Source of the DNA: Thalassospira indica
Lineage (GTDB): Bacteria > Pseudomonadota > Alphaproteobacteria > Rhodospirillales > Thalassospiraceae
NCBI RefSeq assembly: GCF_003403095.1
Contig: NZ_CP031555.1
Span: 2,708,001 to 2,772,000, forward strand
Reading direction: 5' to 3'
DNA: 64,000 bases
The position numbers and the translations under genes are program-made. Shown piece by piece: positions 38,970 through 49,702 of the stretch (position 1 is the first letter of the stretch; each line of letters begins with the position of its first letter). The notes beneath the pieces are model-generated. The model was not told the origin of the DNA. It did not search any database and saw only the letters and a program-made list of their open reading frames with translations.

Positions 38970-39479
38970 ATGCGTTTGCTGAGAATGGCGTTTTCCCGAT
39001 TTATGATCACCTTTGCCGTAACCTGGTTTTATAGCGGCAAAAGCCCGAAGGCACCCGGTACGGCCGGATCGTTCGCCGCCCTGCCTTTTGGCTGGTTGAT
39101 CTGGGCCTATGGCGGGAACACGGCATTGATCATCGCCAGCATCGCCGTTTTTGCCATCGGCATCTGGGTCGCCCATCTTTACAGCAACATGCTGGGCATC
39201 CATGACGCCGGCGAGATCGTCATTGACGAAGTGGTCGGTCAATGGATGTGTCTGCTTGTCGTGCCGCTTGGCGCTGTCTGGATGGATGCTGTGTGGCTGT
39301 TGATTGCCTTTTTGGCATTCCGCATATTTGACGTCATCAAGCCTTGGCCGATACGCTGGGTTGACCGGCGCGTGGGCGGCGGGTTTGGCATCATGTTTGA
39401 TGATGTCCTGGCCGGCGTTTTTGCCATGATTGCGCTTGTCGGCGTTGTTTACCTGACTGGCGACCTGTCAGGCTCCTGA
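38970..39479 (+). CDS. pgpA: Phosphatidylglycerophosphatase A
   Basis: PgpA dephosphorylates phosphatidylglycerol phosphate in the inner membrane. The 169-residue protein shows FYSGKSPKAPGTAGSFAALP, then DAGEIVIDEVVGQWMCLL and the acids of FRIFDVIKPWPIRWVDRRVGGGFGIMFDD, with four hydrophobic segments. The start is uncertain: ATG 38970 lacks a clear ribosome site, and ATG 38985 is an alternative. It is 18 bases upstream of the CinA-like gene. Confidence 0.94.
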   Translation: MRLLRMAFSRFMITFAVTWFYSGKSPKAPGTAGSFAALPFGWLIWAYGGNTALIIASIAVFAIGIWVAHLYSNMLGIHDAGEIVIDEVVGQWMCLLVVPLGAVWMDAVWLLIAFLAFRIFDVIKPWPIRWVDRRVGGGFGIMFDDVLAGVFAMIALVGVVYLTGDLSGS

Positions 39480-39497
39480 CCAGTACCTGATGGACGG

Positions 39498-40004
39498 ATG
39501 ATCGTGATGATGAATGACCCTGATCTTCTAAATGCGGCAAGTGCCCTGATCGCGCGCTGCAAGGCCAAGGGCGAAATGATCGCCACGGCCGAATCCTGCA
39601 CGGGTGGTCTGATCACCGGAACCCTGACCGGCGTTGATGGCAGCTCATCGGTGGTCGATTGCGGCTTTGTCACCTATTCGAACGAGGCCAAACACAGCCT
39701 GATCGGCGTTGGCAATGACTTGCTCGCCGAACATGGCGCGGTATCGGAACAGGTTGCACGTGCCATGTGCGAAGGTGCGCTTGATCGTGCGCCCAATGCC
39801 ACCATCGCCGTTTCGGTCACCGGCATTGCCGGCCCGGGTGGCGGCACCGACACCAAACCGGTCGGGCTTGTTCATTTTGGCTGTGCAGCCAAGGGGCGTG
39901 AAACCATCACGACCCACACGGTCTTTCCCGGCGATCGCCATACCGTGCGCAAGGCAACAGTCCTTAAGGCCTTTGCCCTGATCGAAGAAATGCTGGATCG
40001 CTAG
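39498..40004 (+). CDS. pncC: Nicotinamide-nucleotide amidohydrolase PncC (CinA C-terminal family)
   Basis: The protein deamidates nicotinamide mononucleotide to nicotinate mononucleotide in the pyridine nucleotide salvage cycle. It consists only of the CinA C-terminal domain (about 168 residues): ATAESCTGGLITGTLTGV with the catalytic serine, YSNEAKHSLIGV, SVTGIAGPGGGTDTKPVGLVHFG. The start is ATG 39498, with later in-frame ATGs at 39507 and 39510. It is probably co-transcribed with pgpA. Confidence 0.93.
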   Translation: MIVMMNDPDLLNAASALIARCKAKGEMIATAESCTGGLITGTLTGVDGSSSVVDCGFVTYSNEAKHSLIGVGNDLLAEHGAVSEQVARAMCEGALDRAPNATIAVSVTGIAGPGGGTDTKPVGLVHFGCAAKGRETITTHTVFPGDRHTVRKATVLKAFALIEEMLDR

Positions 40005-40013
40005 GACTGGGAC

Positions 40014-40478
40014 TCAGGCCTGATTTTCCGATGTCGGCAAGTTCGGCTCGCCATACACTTCACGCGCCCGGGTTTCAAACGCACCGACCATCATCTTGAC
40101 GGCTTCGTTAAACACAACGCCGATCATTTTTTGCAACAGGGCTGATCGAAACTCGAAATCAACAAAGAAATCAAGCGACGTGCCTCCGTCTTCATCCTCT
40201 TCAAACACCCAGTGATTGTTAAGGTACTTGAACGGCCCCTGCAGATATTCAACATCGACCCGATCCGGGCGCTGCAGGGTGACTTTCGATGTGTATTTCT
40301 CGCGAAACATCTTAAAGCCGATCACAAGATCCGCCTTAAGCACATTGCCTTCACGCTTGCGCACCCGCGATGCGACACACCACGGAAGGAACTCCGAATA
40401 GGAATCGATATCCGCGACAAGATCAAAGAGTTGTTCCGGCGTATAGGGCAGTTTCCTGCGCTCTGCATGCGTCGGCAC
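40014..40478 (-). CDS. RatA/COQ10 family START-like protein
   Basis: The 154-residue START/Bet v1-like protein reads RKLPYTPEQLFDLVADIDSYSEFLPWCVASRV, then YLQGPFKYLNNHWVFEED and SLDFFVDFEFRSALLQKMIGVVF. These proteins are either the RatA toxin, reported to block 70S ribosome association, or Coq10-like ubiquinone-binding chaperones; in Alphaproteobacteria next to lipA the COQ10-like role is more likely. No ratB neighbour is present. It follows lipA by 49 bases. Confidence 0.9.
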   Translation of the reverse strand: MPTHAERRKLPYTPEQLFDLVADIDSYSEFLPWCVASRVRKREGNVLKADLVIGFKMFREKYTSKVTLQRPDRVDVEYLQGPFKYLNNHWVFEEDEDGGTSLDFFVDFEFRSALLQKMIGVVFNEAVKMMVGAFETRAREVYGEPNLPTSENQA

Positions 40479-40527
40479 GCGATATCTCCCTTGATCGTCG
40501 TGGTCTGTGGCTAAACGGGTGAAAGGA

Positions 40528-41526
40528 TTACTGTGCCGCCGTTACGGTCTGTTCCGCCTTGGCTTTGGCGGCATCCGCAGCTGCCAGCTTCTTCTCGCGC
40601 GCTTCACGAAGCTGCTCGAAGTCGCGGTCCGCATGATAGCTCGACCGTGTTAGCGGCGTTGCTGACACCATCAAGAAGCCCTTGCCACGTGCCATCGATG
40701 CATATTCGTTGAATTCATCAGGTGTCACAAACTTGTGGACCGGCTCGTGCTTAAGGGTCGGCTGCAGATACTGGCCAATCGTCAGGAAGTCGACATCGGC
40801 CACACGCAGGTCATCCATCACCTGTGCCAGTTCCTTGCGCTCTTCACCCAGACCAACCATCAGGCCGGATTTGGTAAAGATCGTTGGGTCAATCTGTTTG
40901 ACGCGATCAAGAATACGCAGCGACTGGTAATAGCGCGCACCCGGACGGATATTGGTATAGAGCCGCGGAACGGTTTCAAGATTGTGGTTGAACACGTCCG
41001 GACGGGCCTTGGCAACGATTTCAACCGCACCCGGCTTGTCACGGAAGTCCGGGGTCAGGATTTCAATAGTGGTTTCCGGCGACTTGTGACGGATCGCCTC
41101 AATCACACGGGCAAAATGCGCTGCCCCGCCATCGGCCAGATCATCACGGTCAACAGACGTGATCACAACATGCTTAAGCTGCATGTCGGCAACCGCCATC
41201 GCCAGGTTTTCCGGCTCGAACGGATCAAGCGCGTTCGGCATACCGGTTTTGACGTTACAGAACGAACATGCACGCGTGCAGGTATCGCCCATGATCATGA
41301 AGGATGCGTGTTTCTTCTGCCAGCATTCGCCGATATTCGGGCATGCGGCTTCTTCACACACGGTATGAAGGTTCAGGCCACGCGCAAGGTCGCGGGTTTC
41401 CTGATACCCCTTGGAGGTCGGAGCCTTGACCCTGATCCAGGACGGTTTGCGCCCCGATGGACGATCTGGCCGTTTCTGTTTTTCCGGGTGACGAACGGGT
41501 TTCTGTTCGCTGGGCGCCGTCGACAT
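40528..41526 (-). CDS. lipA: Lipoyl synthase
   Basis: Radical SAM enzyme of 332 residues that inserts two sulfurs into octanoyl-E2 domains, completing the lipoyl cofactor needed by the pyruvate dehydrogenase genes upstream. The auxiliary cluster cysteines are in [15 protein letters not shown] and the SAM cluster is [15 protein letters not shown]-like sequence is absent; the C-terminal RSSYHAD holds the serine ligand. ATG 41526 is preceded by a perfect GGAGGT; a longer frame to 41586 adds 20 unconserved residues. The C-terminal 25 residues are Ala/Lys-rich. Confidence 0.97.
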   Translation of the reverse strand: MSTAPSEQKPVRHPEKQKRPDRPSGRKPSWIRVKAPTSKGYQETRDLARGLNLHTVCEEAACPNIGECWQKKHASFMIMGDTCTRACSFCNVKTGMPNALDPFEPENLAMAVADMQLKHVVITSVDRDDLADGGAAHFARVIEAIRHKSPETTIEILTPDFRDKPGAVEIVAKARPDVFNHNLETVPRLYTNIRPGARYYQSLRILDRVKQIDPTIFTKSGLMVGLGEERKELAQVMDDLRVADVDFLTIGQYLQPTLKHEPVHKFVTPDEFNEYASMARGKGFLMVSATPLTRSSYHADRDFEQLREAREKKLAAADAAKAKAEQTVTAAQ

Positions 41527-41651
41527 AGAGTTACCTCCGAAGGTTTGGACGGGCGGCAATTTGCCGCCACGCCGCGCATTTGTCAAACCGACATTCGTAA
41601 AAGGTGATCATACCGGGCATGTCCGCCCGGCACGACACAATATCTCAAGCT

Positions 41652-43049
41652 CTAGAAGTGGATCGCACGGCCATAGGCGTCAAGGACCGACTCATGCATC
41701 ATTTCCGAAAGCGTCGGATGCGGGAAGACCGTATGCATCAGATCTTCCTCGGTCGTTTCAAGACCCATCGCAACCACAAAGCCCTGGATCAGCTCGGTCA
41801 CTTCAGCACCAACCATGTGCGCACCAAGCAATTCACCGGTCTTGGCATCAAACACGGTCTTGACCAGACCTTCGGCCTCGCCAAGGGCAACTGCCTTGCC
41901 ATTGCCAATGAACGGAAACTTGCCGACCTTGACTTCATAACCGGCATCTTTGGCCTTGGCTTCGGTCAGGCCGACACTTGCGACCTGCGGATGGCAATAG
42001 GTGCAACCCGGGATCTTGCGCGGATCAAGCGGATGAACGCCTTTGACACCGGCAATCTTTTCAATGCAGATGACACCTTCGTGCTCGGCCTTATGGGCCA
42101 GCATCGGCGGACCGGCAACGTCACCAATGGCATAGATGCCCGGTTCCGCAGTTGCCGAATACTCGTCGGTATCAATCACGTTGCGATCAACCTTGACCTT
42201 GGTGGTTTCAAGACCAAGACCTTCGGTATTGCCGATCACGCCAACGGCCGAAATCACGCGATCCACGGTCAATTCCTGTTTCTTGCCGTCCTTGGTTTCC
42301 ACCGTGACGACAACGTTATCGGCATTGCGCTTAAGGTTCGCGACCTTGGCTTCGGTCAGGATCTTCATCCCGTCCTTGGTCATCATCTTCTGTGCCAGGC
42401 CTGCGACTTCCTTGTCTTCAACCGGCATGATCTGCGGCATGATTTCCACAACGGTCACATCCGCACCCATGGTGTGATAGAAGCTGGCAAACTCGATCCC
42501 GATGGCACCGGACCCCACCACAACAAGGCTTTTGGGCATCTTGTCAGGTGTCATCGCCTTTTTGTAATCCCAGACAACCTTGCCGTCGGCCTCAAGACCC
42601 GGCAGCGAACGGGCGCGCGCACCGGTCGCGATGATATAATTCTTCGCGGTATAGGTACCCTTGTCCTTGCCTTCGACCACGATCTTTTTCGGGCCGTCGA
42701 ACTTGGCTTCACCGTTGATCACGGTCACCTTGTTCTTTTTCAGCAAATGACCAACACCACCGGCAAGCTGTTTGGATACACCGCGCGAACGCTGGATCAC
42801 CGCATCCAGGTCAAAGGACGGCTTTTCACATGAAAGACCATAATCCTTTGCGTGGTGCATGTTGCGATAAACTTCGGCCGAACGCAGCAGCGCCTTGGTC
42901 GGGATGCAGCCCCAGTTCAGGCAAATACCGCCAACATGTTCACGTTCGACAACAGCCGTTTTCAGGCCAAGCTGGGCCGCACGGATTGCGGTTACATAAC
43001 CACCCGGGCCTGCGCCAATCACGATTACGTCGAAATTGTTATCCGCCAT
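41652..43049 (-). CDS. lpdA: Dihydrolipoyl dehydrogenase (E3)
   Basis: FAD enzyme of 465 residues that reoxidises dihydrolipoamide with NAD+. The FAD loop is VIGAGPGGYVTAIRAAQLG, the redox disulfide is GGICLNWGCIPTKALL, the NAD loop is VVGSGAIGIEFASFYHTMG, and the C-terminal active-site base is the His of HPHPTLSEMMHE. It is downstream of pdhC by 95 bases and upstream of lipA, so E1, E2, E3 and lipoate formation are in one cluster. Confidence 0.97.
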   Translation of the reverse strand: MADNNFDVIVIGAGPGGYVTAIRAAQLGLKTAVVEREHVGGICLNWGCIPTKALLRSAEVYRNMHHAKDYGLSCEKPSFDLDAVIQRSRGVSKQLAGGVGHLLKKNKVTVINGEAKFDGPKKIVVEGKDKGTYTAKNYIIATGARARSLPGLEADGKVVWDYKKAMTPDKMPKSLVVVGSGAIGIEFASFYHTMGADVTVVEIMPQIMPVEDKEVAGLAQKMMTKDGMKILTEAKVANLKRNADNVVVTVETKDGKKQELTVDRVISAVGVIGNTEGLGLETTKVKVDRNVIDTDEYSATAEPGIYAIGDVAGPPMLAHKAEHEGVICIEKIAGVKGVHPLDPRKIPGCTYCHPQVASVGLTEAKAKDAGYEVKVGKFPFIGNGKAVALGEAEGLVKTVFDAKTGELLGAHMVGAEVTELIQGFVVAMGLETTEEDLMHTVFPHPTLSEMMHESVLDAYGRAIHF

Positions 43050-43144
43050 CGTAGGATCTCCTTCGCCTGCCCATTAATGGTTACAGGTCTTTTAAATTCA
43101 AATGCTTGCGGGGACTTGTTAAAGCCCCCGCGCAACTTTGGACC

Positions 43145-44482
43145 CTAGAGCAACATGCTCAGCGGATCTTCAATAAGCTTTTTGAATTCGGCCATGAATT
43201 CCGCACCGACTGCGCCATCGACCGCGCGATGGTCAACAGAAAGGGTGCAGGTCATGACAGTGGCGATTGCCAGTGCACCGTCCTTGACGACCGGGCGCTG
43301 TTCACCCGCACCAACTGCAAGGATGCAGCCCTGCGGCGGATTGATAATCGCCGAGAAGTCCTTGATACCGAACATACCCAAGTTGGAGACCGAGAAGGTC
43401 CCGCCCTGATAATCTTCCGGCTTCAGCTTGCCGTCGCGTGCCTTGCCAGCCAGTGCCTTCATCTCGCTTGAGATTTCAGCAAGGCCTTTCGAACCGGCAT
43501 CACGAACAACCGGCGTGATCAGGCCACCTTCGATGGCAACCGCCACCGAGATATCCTGTTTCTTGCACTGCAGGGTCGCCTTGTCGGTCCAGATGGAGTT
43601 CGCAGCCGGAACCTTTTTCAGCGCCAGCGAAACCGCACGGATGACGAAATCATTGACCGAAATCTTGACACCCTCGCCCGCCTTTTCATTGAGCTGCTTG
43701 CGGGTGGCCAACAGATTGTCGAGTTCGCAATCCACCGTCAGGTAGAAGTGCGGAACCTGCTGCTTGGATTCGGTCAGGCGACGCGCGATGGTTTTGCGCA
43801 TGCCGCTGTTCGGGATTTCTTCGTATTCCGGAAGACCGGTAAGATCCGGGTTCCAGCCAGATGCGGCCGGTGCACTTGCTGCTGCCGGTGCATCTGCCGA
43901 TTTCTTGTCTTCGGATGCGGCCGATTTTTCGGCCGGTTTCGACGACAGAGCCGCTTCGATGTCTCGTTTCACGATACGACCACGCGGGCCCGAACCGGAA
44001 ACATCAGAAAGCTCGACACCTTCGTTGGCGGCAATTCGCCGCGCAAGCGGGCTTGCCTTGATGCGCTTCCCACCGGAAACCGGGGCAGCCGGTGCCGGCT
44101 TGTCGTCACCAGAAGCCGATTTTTCGGCTGCTGCTGGTGCTTTTTCCTCTTTGGCGTCGTCCTTGGCCGGCGCACTTTCACTGCCGCCAGACGTGCTAGC
44201 AGCAGACGTGTCCGCACCCTCAAGCGCGCTTTCGTCTTCGTCTTCTTCAAGCAGCAACGCGATAACTTCGTTTACCGCAACGTTTTCGCTGCCTTCAGAA
44301 ACAAGGATTTTACCGATCTTGCCTTCGTCGACGGCTTCGACTTCCATTGTGGCTTTGTCGGTTTCGATTTCGGCGATGACGTCACCCGATTCAACGGTGT
44401 CGCCTTCCTTGACGTGCCATTTCGCCAAGGTGCCTTCGGTCATGGTCGGCGACAAGGCCGGCATCAATACTTTTACAGGCAT
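43145..44482 (-). CDS. pdhC: Pyruvate dehydrogenase E2, dihydrolipoyl acetyltransferase
   Basis: E2 core of the pyruvate dehydrogenase complex, 445 residues. One N-terminal lipoyl domain (residues 1-78, lipoyl Lys in [11 protein letters not shown]), an Ala/Pro/Lys/Ser-rich linker, a peripheral-subunit-binding domain ([19 protein letters not shown], about 140-175), another linker and the catalytic domain (about 215-445) with [12 protein letters not shown] near the end. It differs from E. coli, which has three lipoyl domains. The lipoyl-coding DNA is 87% identical over 142 bases to that in pdhB. Confidence 0.97.
   Translation of the reverse strand: MPVKVLMPALSPTMTEGTLAKWHVKEGDTVESGDVIAEIETDKATMEVEAVDEGKIGKILVSEGSENVAVNEVIALLLEEDEDESALEGADTSAASTSGGSESAPAKDDAKEEKAPAAAEKSASGDDKPAPAAPVSGGKRIKASPLARRIAANEGVELSDVSGSGPRGRIVKRDIEAALSSKPAEKSAASEDKKSADAPAAASAPAASGWNPDLTGLPEYEEIPNSGMRKTIARRLTESKQQVPHFYLTVDCELDNLLATRKQLNEKAGEGVKISVNDFVIRAVSLALKKVPAANSIWTDKATLQCKKQDISVAVAIEGGLITPVVRDAGSKGLAEISSEMKALAGKARDGKLKPEDYQGGTFSVSNLGMFGIKDFSAIINPPQGCILAVGAGEQRPVVKDGALAIATVMTCTLSVDHRAVDGAVGAEFMAEFKKLIEDPLSMLL
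44341..44482 (-). repeat. Duplicated lipoyl-domain DNA, copy in pdhC
   Basis: This first 142 bases of pdhC match 45860-46001 of pdhB without gaps at 124 positions, counted by eye (87%). The identity continues at a lower level beyond the block. Confidence 0.85.
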
Positions 44483-44546
44483 GAACGCATTCTCCCGGTA
44501 ACGGGGCGGCGCGGTGTAACCCGCGACCAGCCCCTGTCCGTCTTAC

Positions 44547-46001
44547 TTAGCGATAGCAAACGGCCTTGGCCGCGGCGACGATGTGGCTGTCCTGCGGAAG
44601 CGCAAGCGCCTCCAGGTTGGCAGCATACGGCATCGGAACGTCTTCGCCGGTTACACGGGCAACCGGTGCATCGAGGTAATCAAATGCATGTTCCATCGCA
44701 ACAGACGCGATTTCCGCACCAATACCCGAGAAGTGCCAGCCTTCCTCAACAGTCACCAGACGGTTGGTCTTCATGACCGAACGCACGATGGTGTTCACAT
44801 CCAGCGGACGGATGGTGCGCAGGTTGATGACCTCTGCCGAGATGCCCTGCTCTGCCAGTTGCTCGGCCGCCTTAAGCGCCTTGCCCACCATGATCGAGAA
44901 GGCAACGATGGTGACATCGGTCCCTTCGCGTTCGATCTTGGCCTGACCAATCGGCAGGACGAAATCTTCGTCGTCAGGCACTTCAAAGCTCTGACCGTAC
45001 ATGATTTCGTTTTCAAGGAAGACAATCGGGTTCGGGTCACGAATAGCCGCCTTAAGAAGGCCTTTGGCGTCTGCGGCCGACCAGGGTGCAACAACCTTGA
45101 GACCCGGGCAATGTGCATACCAGGATGCATAGCACTGCGAGTGCTGGGCACCGACGCGCGATGCAGCACCGTTCGGGCCACGGAACACGATCGGGCAACC
45201 AAGCTGGCCACCGGACATGTACAGCGTCTTCGCAGCAGAGTTGATGATCTGGTCGATCGCCTGCATTGCGAAGTTAAAGGTCATGAATTCCAGAACCGGC
45301 TTAAGACCCATAAAGGCCGAACCGGTTGCAAGGCCGGTGAAACCATGCTCGGTGATCGGGGTATCGATCACGCGCTTGTCACCGAATTCATCCAAAAGAC
45401 CCTGGGTAACCTTGTAGGCCCCCTGATACTGCGCAACTTCTTCACCCATGACGAAGACGTTTTCGTCAGAACGCATTTCTTCGGCCATTGCATCGCGCAG
45501 GGCTTCACGAACGGTCTGGGTTTTAAAGCTGGTATAGGTCTTTTCGTCCTGGGTCGCGTTCATCACGCTCATTGCGCGCGGCTCAGCGTCAGAACGTTCA
45601 ATCGCACCACTGGCAGAAACCGGTGCGGCATTCGAAGATGCCGATGCCGGGGCTTTGTCAGAAGATTCTTCCTTGGAAGATTCTTCTTCTTTTGCCGGTG
45701 CGGCGTCTTTCTTGGGTTCAGAGGACGCAGAAACGTTATCAAGTGCGGACGCGTCTTCGTCTTCTTCAAGGATATAGGCAATCACTTGGTTGACCGCGAC
45801 ATTCTCGGTACCGGCTTCGATAACGAGCTTACCAATGGTGCCCTCATCTACGGCCTCGACTTCCATCGTGGCTTTGTCGGTTTCGATTTCTGCGATCACG
45901 TCACCGGATGCGACAGTGTCGCCTTCCTTGACGTTCCATTTGGCAAGTGTGCCTTCGGTCATGGTCGGCGACAGGGCCGGCATCAAAACTTCAATCGGCA
46001 T
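44547..46001 (-). CDS. pdhB: Pyruvate dehydrogenase E1 beta subunit with N-terminal lipoyl domain
   Basis: The 484-residue protein is a fusion: lipoyl domain (residues 1-78, [20 protein letters not shown], lipoyl Lys in [11 protein letters not shown]), a Ser/Ala/Lys/Glu-rich linker to about 150, and the E1-beta transketolase-like domain. That domain shows [46 protein letters not shown] and the C-terminal [24 protein letters not shown]1-beta contributes thiamine diphosphate contacts to the alpha2beta2 enzyme. A lipoyl domain on E1-beta is known in Alphaproteobacteria. It starts 53 bases after pdhA. Confidence 0.96.
   Translation of the reverse strand: MPIEVLMPALSPTMTEGTLAKWNVKEGDTVASGDVIAEIETDKATMEVEAVDEGTIGKLVIEAGTENVAVNQVIAYILEEDEDASALDNVSASSEPKKDAAPAKEEESSKEESSDKAPASASSNAAPVSASGAIERSDAEPRAMSVMNATQDEKTYTSFKTQTVREALRDAMAEEMRSDENVFVMGEEVAQYQGAYKVTQGLLDEFGDKRVIDTPITEHGFTGLATGSAFMGLKPVLEFMTFNFAMQAIDQIINSAAKTLYMSGGQLGCPIVFRGPNGAASRVGAQHSQCYASWYAHCPGLKVVAPWSAADAKGLLKAAIRDPNPIVFLENEIMYGQSFEVPDDEDFVLPIGQAKIEREGTDVTIVAFSIMVGKALKAAEQLAEQGISAEVINLRTIRPLDVNTIVRSVMKTNRLVTVEEGWHFSGIGAEIASVAMEHAFDYLDAPVARVTGEDVPMPYAANLEALALPQDSHIVAAAKAVCYR
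45860..46001 (-). repeat. Duplicated lipoyl-domain DNA, copy in pdhB
   Basis: Partner of 44341-44482, with 18 mismatches in 142 gapless positions, several at synonymous sites. Confidence 0.85.
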
Positions 46002-46054
46002 TGTTCCCTCTCTCCCGGGAAATATCGTTCAAAAGCGGTTCGCAGAGCTTGCGA

Positions 46055-47068
46055 TCACGCGTCGATCAGAATGTCGGTAAACAGTTCGGAAACATCCGGC
46101 TCCGGGCTGTTTTGCGCGAACTCGGCCGCTTTTGCGACTTCGGCTTTAACTTCCTTGTCGATGTCTTTCAGACCGGATTCATCAATGATGTCGCCGTCGA
46201 TCAGGAGTTTTTTGACCATATCAATCGGATCGTGCTCTTTACGCATTTTGTCGAGCTCGTCCTTGGTACGGTATTTCGCCGGGTCGGACATGGAATGCCC
46301 GCGATAGCGATAGGTTTTCAGCTCAAGGATATAAGGCCCCTTGCCTGAACGGCAATGTTCCACAGCACGCTCACCAGCAGCCTTGACCGCCAGAACGTCC
46401 ATGCCATCAACCTGTTCACCGGGAATGCCATAGGCCTTACCACGTTCATACAGATCCGGGCTCGACGAGTGACGCTGGGTCGAGGTGCCCATCGCATACT
46501 GGTTGTTCTCGATGCAGTAAATCACCGGAAGCTGCCAAAGGGCGGCCATGTTGAATGCTTCATAGACCTGGCCCTGGTTGACGGCACCGTCACCCAGATA
46601 GGTCATGCAAACCTTGTTTTCGCCACGGTATTTGTAGCTAAAGGCAATACCGGTTCCGAGCGGAACCTGCGCACCCACGATACCATGACCACCATAGAAA
46701 TTCTTTTCCTTGGAGAACATGTGCATCGAGCCGCCTTTACCGCGGGAATACCCGCCTTCGCGGCCCGTCAGTTCGGCCATCACACCGGCGGCATCCATGC
46801 CGGTTGCAAGCATATGACCGTGATCGCGATAACTGGTGATAACACCATCTTCGTTCGATGCGGCGGCCTGCATGCCGACAACAACGGCTTCCTGCCCGAT
46901 ATAAAGGTGGCAGAAACCGCCAATGAGACCCATGCCATACAGCTGACCGGCTTTTTCTTCAAAGCGACGGATCAGAAGCATTTCACGGTAATATTTGAGG
47001 AGATCGTCACTGCTCGCCTGATTGTCGGCGCGCGTCGTGCCGCGTTTGCGTTTTGGTGTGGTCGCCAT
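46055..47068 (-). CDS. pdhA: Pyruvate dehydrogenase E1 alpha subunit
   Basis: Thiamine diphosphate enzyme subunit of 337 residues that decarboxylates pyruvate and passes the acetyl group to lipoyl domains. After a basic N terminus come EKAGQLYGMGLIGGFCHLYIGQEAV, SYRDHGHMLATGM, the ThDP motif GDGAVNQGQVYEAFNMAALW with ENNQYAMGTS, and the RHSSSPDLYERGKAYGIPG loop. GGGAGGAAAT precedes the ATG. It heads the pdhABC-lpd-lipA cluster; its long upstream region carries several dyads. Confidence 0.97.
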   Translation of the reverse strand: MATTPKRKRGTTRADNQASSDDLLKYYREMLLIRRFEEKAGQLYGMGLIGGFCHLYIGQEAVVVGMQAAASNEDGVITSYRDHGHMLATGMDAAGVMAELTGREGGYSRGKGGSMHMFSKEKNFYGGHGIVGAQVPLGTGIAFSYKYRGENKVCMTYLGDGAVNQGQVYEAFNMAALWQLPVIYCIENNQYAMGTSTQRHSSSPDLYERGKAYGIPGEQVDGMDVLAVKAAGERAVEHCRSGKGPYILELKTYRYRGHSMSDPAKYRTKDELDKMRKEHDPIDMVKKLLIDGDIIDESGLKDIDKEVKAEVAKAAEFAQNSPEPDVSELFTDILIDA

Positions 47069-47641
47069 ATTTCCTCCCGGTGGATGGCTATCGCTTAAGC
47101 ATCATGTATGAGTGCTTAATTCGGTACTGGACCACCGAAATGACTACCGAAAACAGACCACAAGGGCAAGCAATCTAACTTCGATTAAACTGTTGTTTTG
47201 CAACGCACAATCACAAATAAACCTAATTTTAGTTAATCTTTGAGTTTACGCGTTTTTACAGAGTTGCAGGATTTTCAGCACCTTGGACGCCTGCTTTAAA
47301 ACTCGTTCATTCCCCTGCGTCACAAATGCTATGCTTTCGCGGGGATAATACCGCATAGCAGCGCAAAACGGAAAACAACCGAAAGAATGCATTGTATATC
47401 AATGACCTCTACTTGGTTTGGCAAAATAGCGCCCTAAACCAGAAGTCAGTTTAAACAACGACTTACCCGTTTGCGATTATTGCTGAACACAATTCACAAC
47501 CCAAAATTTCTGTCAAACTGTGATCTGGTCAACAGTACAGAGCCATTTTACGCAGAGAAATACGATTGTGCCGCCAGCGGATTCTTTCGTACCAGATCCC
47601 TCACCCACTTAAAGGCAGGCGTCGGGCATCAGGCATCAGGC
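47069..47641. other. Long AT-rich intergenic region between ftsB and pdhA
   Basis: This is the longest gap in the window (573 bases). It must hold the promoter of the pdh cluster at its left end and lies downstream of nothing on the plus strand. I see no credible coding frame and no tRNA-like fold. An 8-bp inverted repeat (TGCTATGC 47327-47334 / GCATAGCA 47353-47360) encloses a smaller GCGG/CCGC stem. The A+T content is visibly higher than in the genes on both sides. A small RNA is possible but not shown. Confidence 0.5.
47095..47151. promoter_or_regulatory. Clustered inverted repeats upstream of pdhA
   Basis: Two dyads lie 27-83 bases before the pdhA ATG: TTAAGCA-N11-TGCTTAA (47095-47119) and TTCGGT-N8-ACCGAA (47120-47139), with a third ACCGAA at 47146-47151. 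They are well placed for an operator or a leader RNA structure. No regulator is identified. Confidence 0.45.
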
Positions 47642-48004
47642 TCAGTTGGCGTCGGCAGCCGCAGCCGCAGCCGTGATGACATCGCTGTAGCCATCATGGT
47701 GGAAGATGATCACATCGTCGGGATGGGCGGCATTCAGCATCGCACGTGCGCGCTCATCAAGCAGATCCGGATCAAGGTGGCTGGCACGCAGCGAAAGCAC
47801 ATGCTGTTCAAGCAACTTGCGGCGCTCGGTCGTTTCTTCAAGAACCTGGGTGATCTGGCTGACGCGGTCTTGCATCGACCAGTAATTCAAAAGCCCGCGT
47901 TCGCCTTCGACGCTATGGAAGATGAAATACGCCATCACGGTAAATGCAATTACCGGTGCGACAGCCTGTTTCAGGCGAAGAATGACCGGTGAACTGGACG
48001 ACAT
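47642..48004 (-). CDS. ftsB: Septum formation initiator FtsB/DivIC family protein
   Basis: Bitopic division protein of 120 residues: a short cytoplasmic N terminus, one helix (APVIAFTVMAYFIFHSV, about 15-31), and a periplasmic coiled coil (LNYWSMQDRVSQITQVLEETTERRKLLEQHV), followed by LDPDLLDERARAMLNAAHPDDVII, typical of the alphaproteobacterial form. It links FtsL and FtsQ to the divisome. The tail is alanine-rich. Placement downstream of eno is conserved in Proteobacteria. Confidence 0.9.
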   Translation of the reverse strand: MSSSSPVILRLKQAVAPVIAFTVMAYFIFHSVEGERGLLNYWSMQDRVSQITQVLEETTERRKLLEQHVLSLRASHLDPDLLDERARAMLNAAHPDDVIIFHHDGYSDVITAAAAAADAN

Positions 48005-48320
48005 TTACCTTATGCCCCTTGCACATCTGTGCGACGTGATGACCAAATATATCGTTCCGGCCACATAACGTAAAAACCACATACGTTATTTCGCTTGTCT
48101 GACAATGATTTACCATCGGACAAGTCGGGAAAACCGGCAAGATTACCCGTAACCATGCGCATATTCGGGTAAAAATAGAGTTAAGCAATCTGCGCAAAGC
48201 TGCGCGATTACGCTCAATTCACTAATCCTGATATTCGAATTTATCACTTGGCGCCCATACAAAACAGGCCGCCTCCGGATCGGGAAGCGGCCTGTTACGC
48301 AGTCGAAATATCAGCAGCCC
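48005..48320. other. eno-ftsB intergenic region
   Basis: This 316-base gap holds the eno terminator at its right end and must hold the ftsB promoter. I see no coding frame, and the rest is AT-rich without clear repeats. Confidence 0.5.
48261..48295 (-). terminator. Terminator of eno
   Basis: On the minus strand ACAGGCCGC and GCGGCCTGT form a stem with a 14-base loop, followed by TTTGT, 25 bases after the eno stop. Confidence 0.78.
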
Positions 48321-49649
<1,329 letters not shown>

Positions 49650-49660
49650 CAGGTTACAGC

Positions 49661-49697
49661 AAAAAAGAATGCCGCCAATCACTGACTGGCGGCATTT
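49661..49697 (-). terminator. Terminator of kdsA
   Basis: On the minus strand AATGCCGCCA and TGGCGGCATT form a 10-bp stem with a 9-base loop, followed by CTTTTTT, just after the kdsA stop. Confidence 0.88.
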
Positions 49698-49702
49698 GAT
49701 AT

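Noticed and set aside
40014..40478. RatAB toxin-antitoxin module
   Set aside because: Only the RatA/COQ10-like gene is present, without ratB, and its place beside lipA and pdh genes favours the ubiquinone-related housekeeping role.
43106..43135. Stem-loop between pdhC and lpdA as a terminator
   Set aside because: Pairing is imperfect (GCGGGG with CCCCCGCGC) and no T run follows; lpdA must be expressed with pdhC, so I did not call it.
47338..47360. Short match to the 16S rRNA segment TAATACCGCATA
   Set aside because: Only about 12 bases match and the flanks do not resemble rRNA; no rRNA gene or fragment can be supported.
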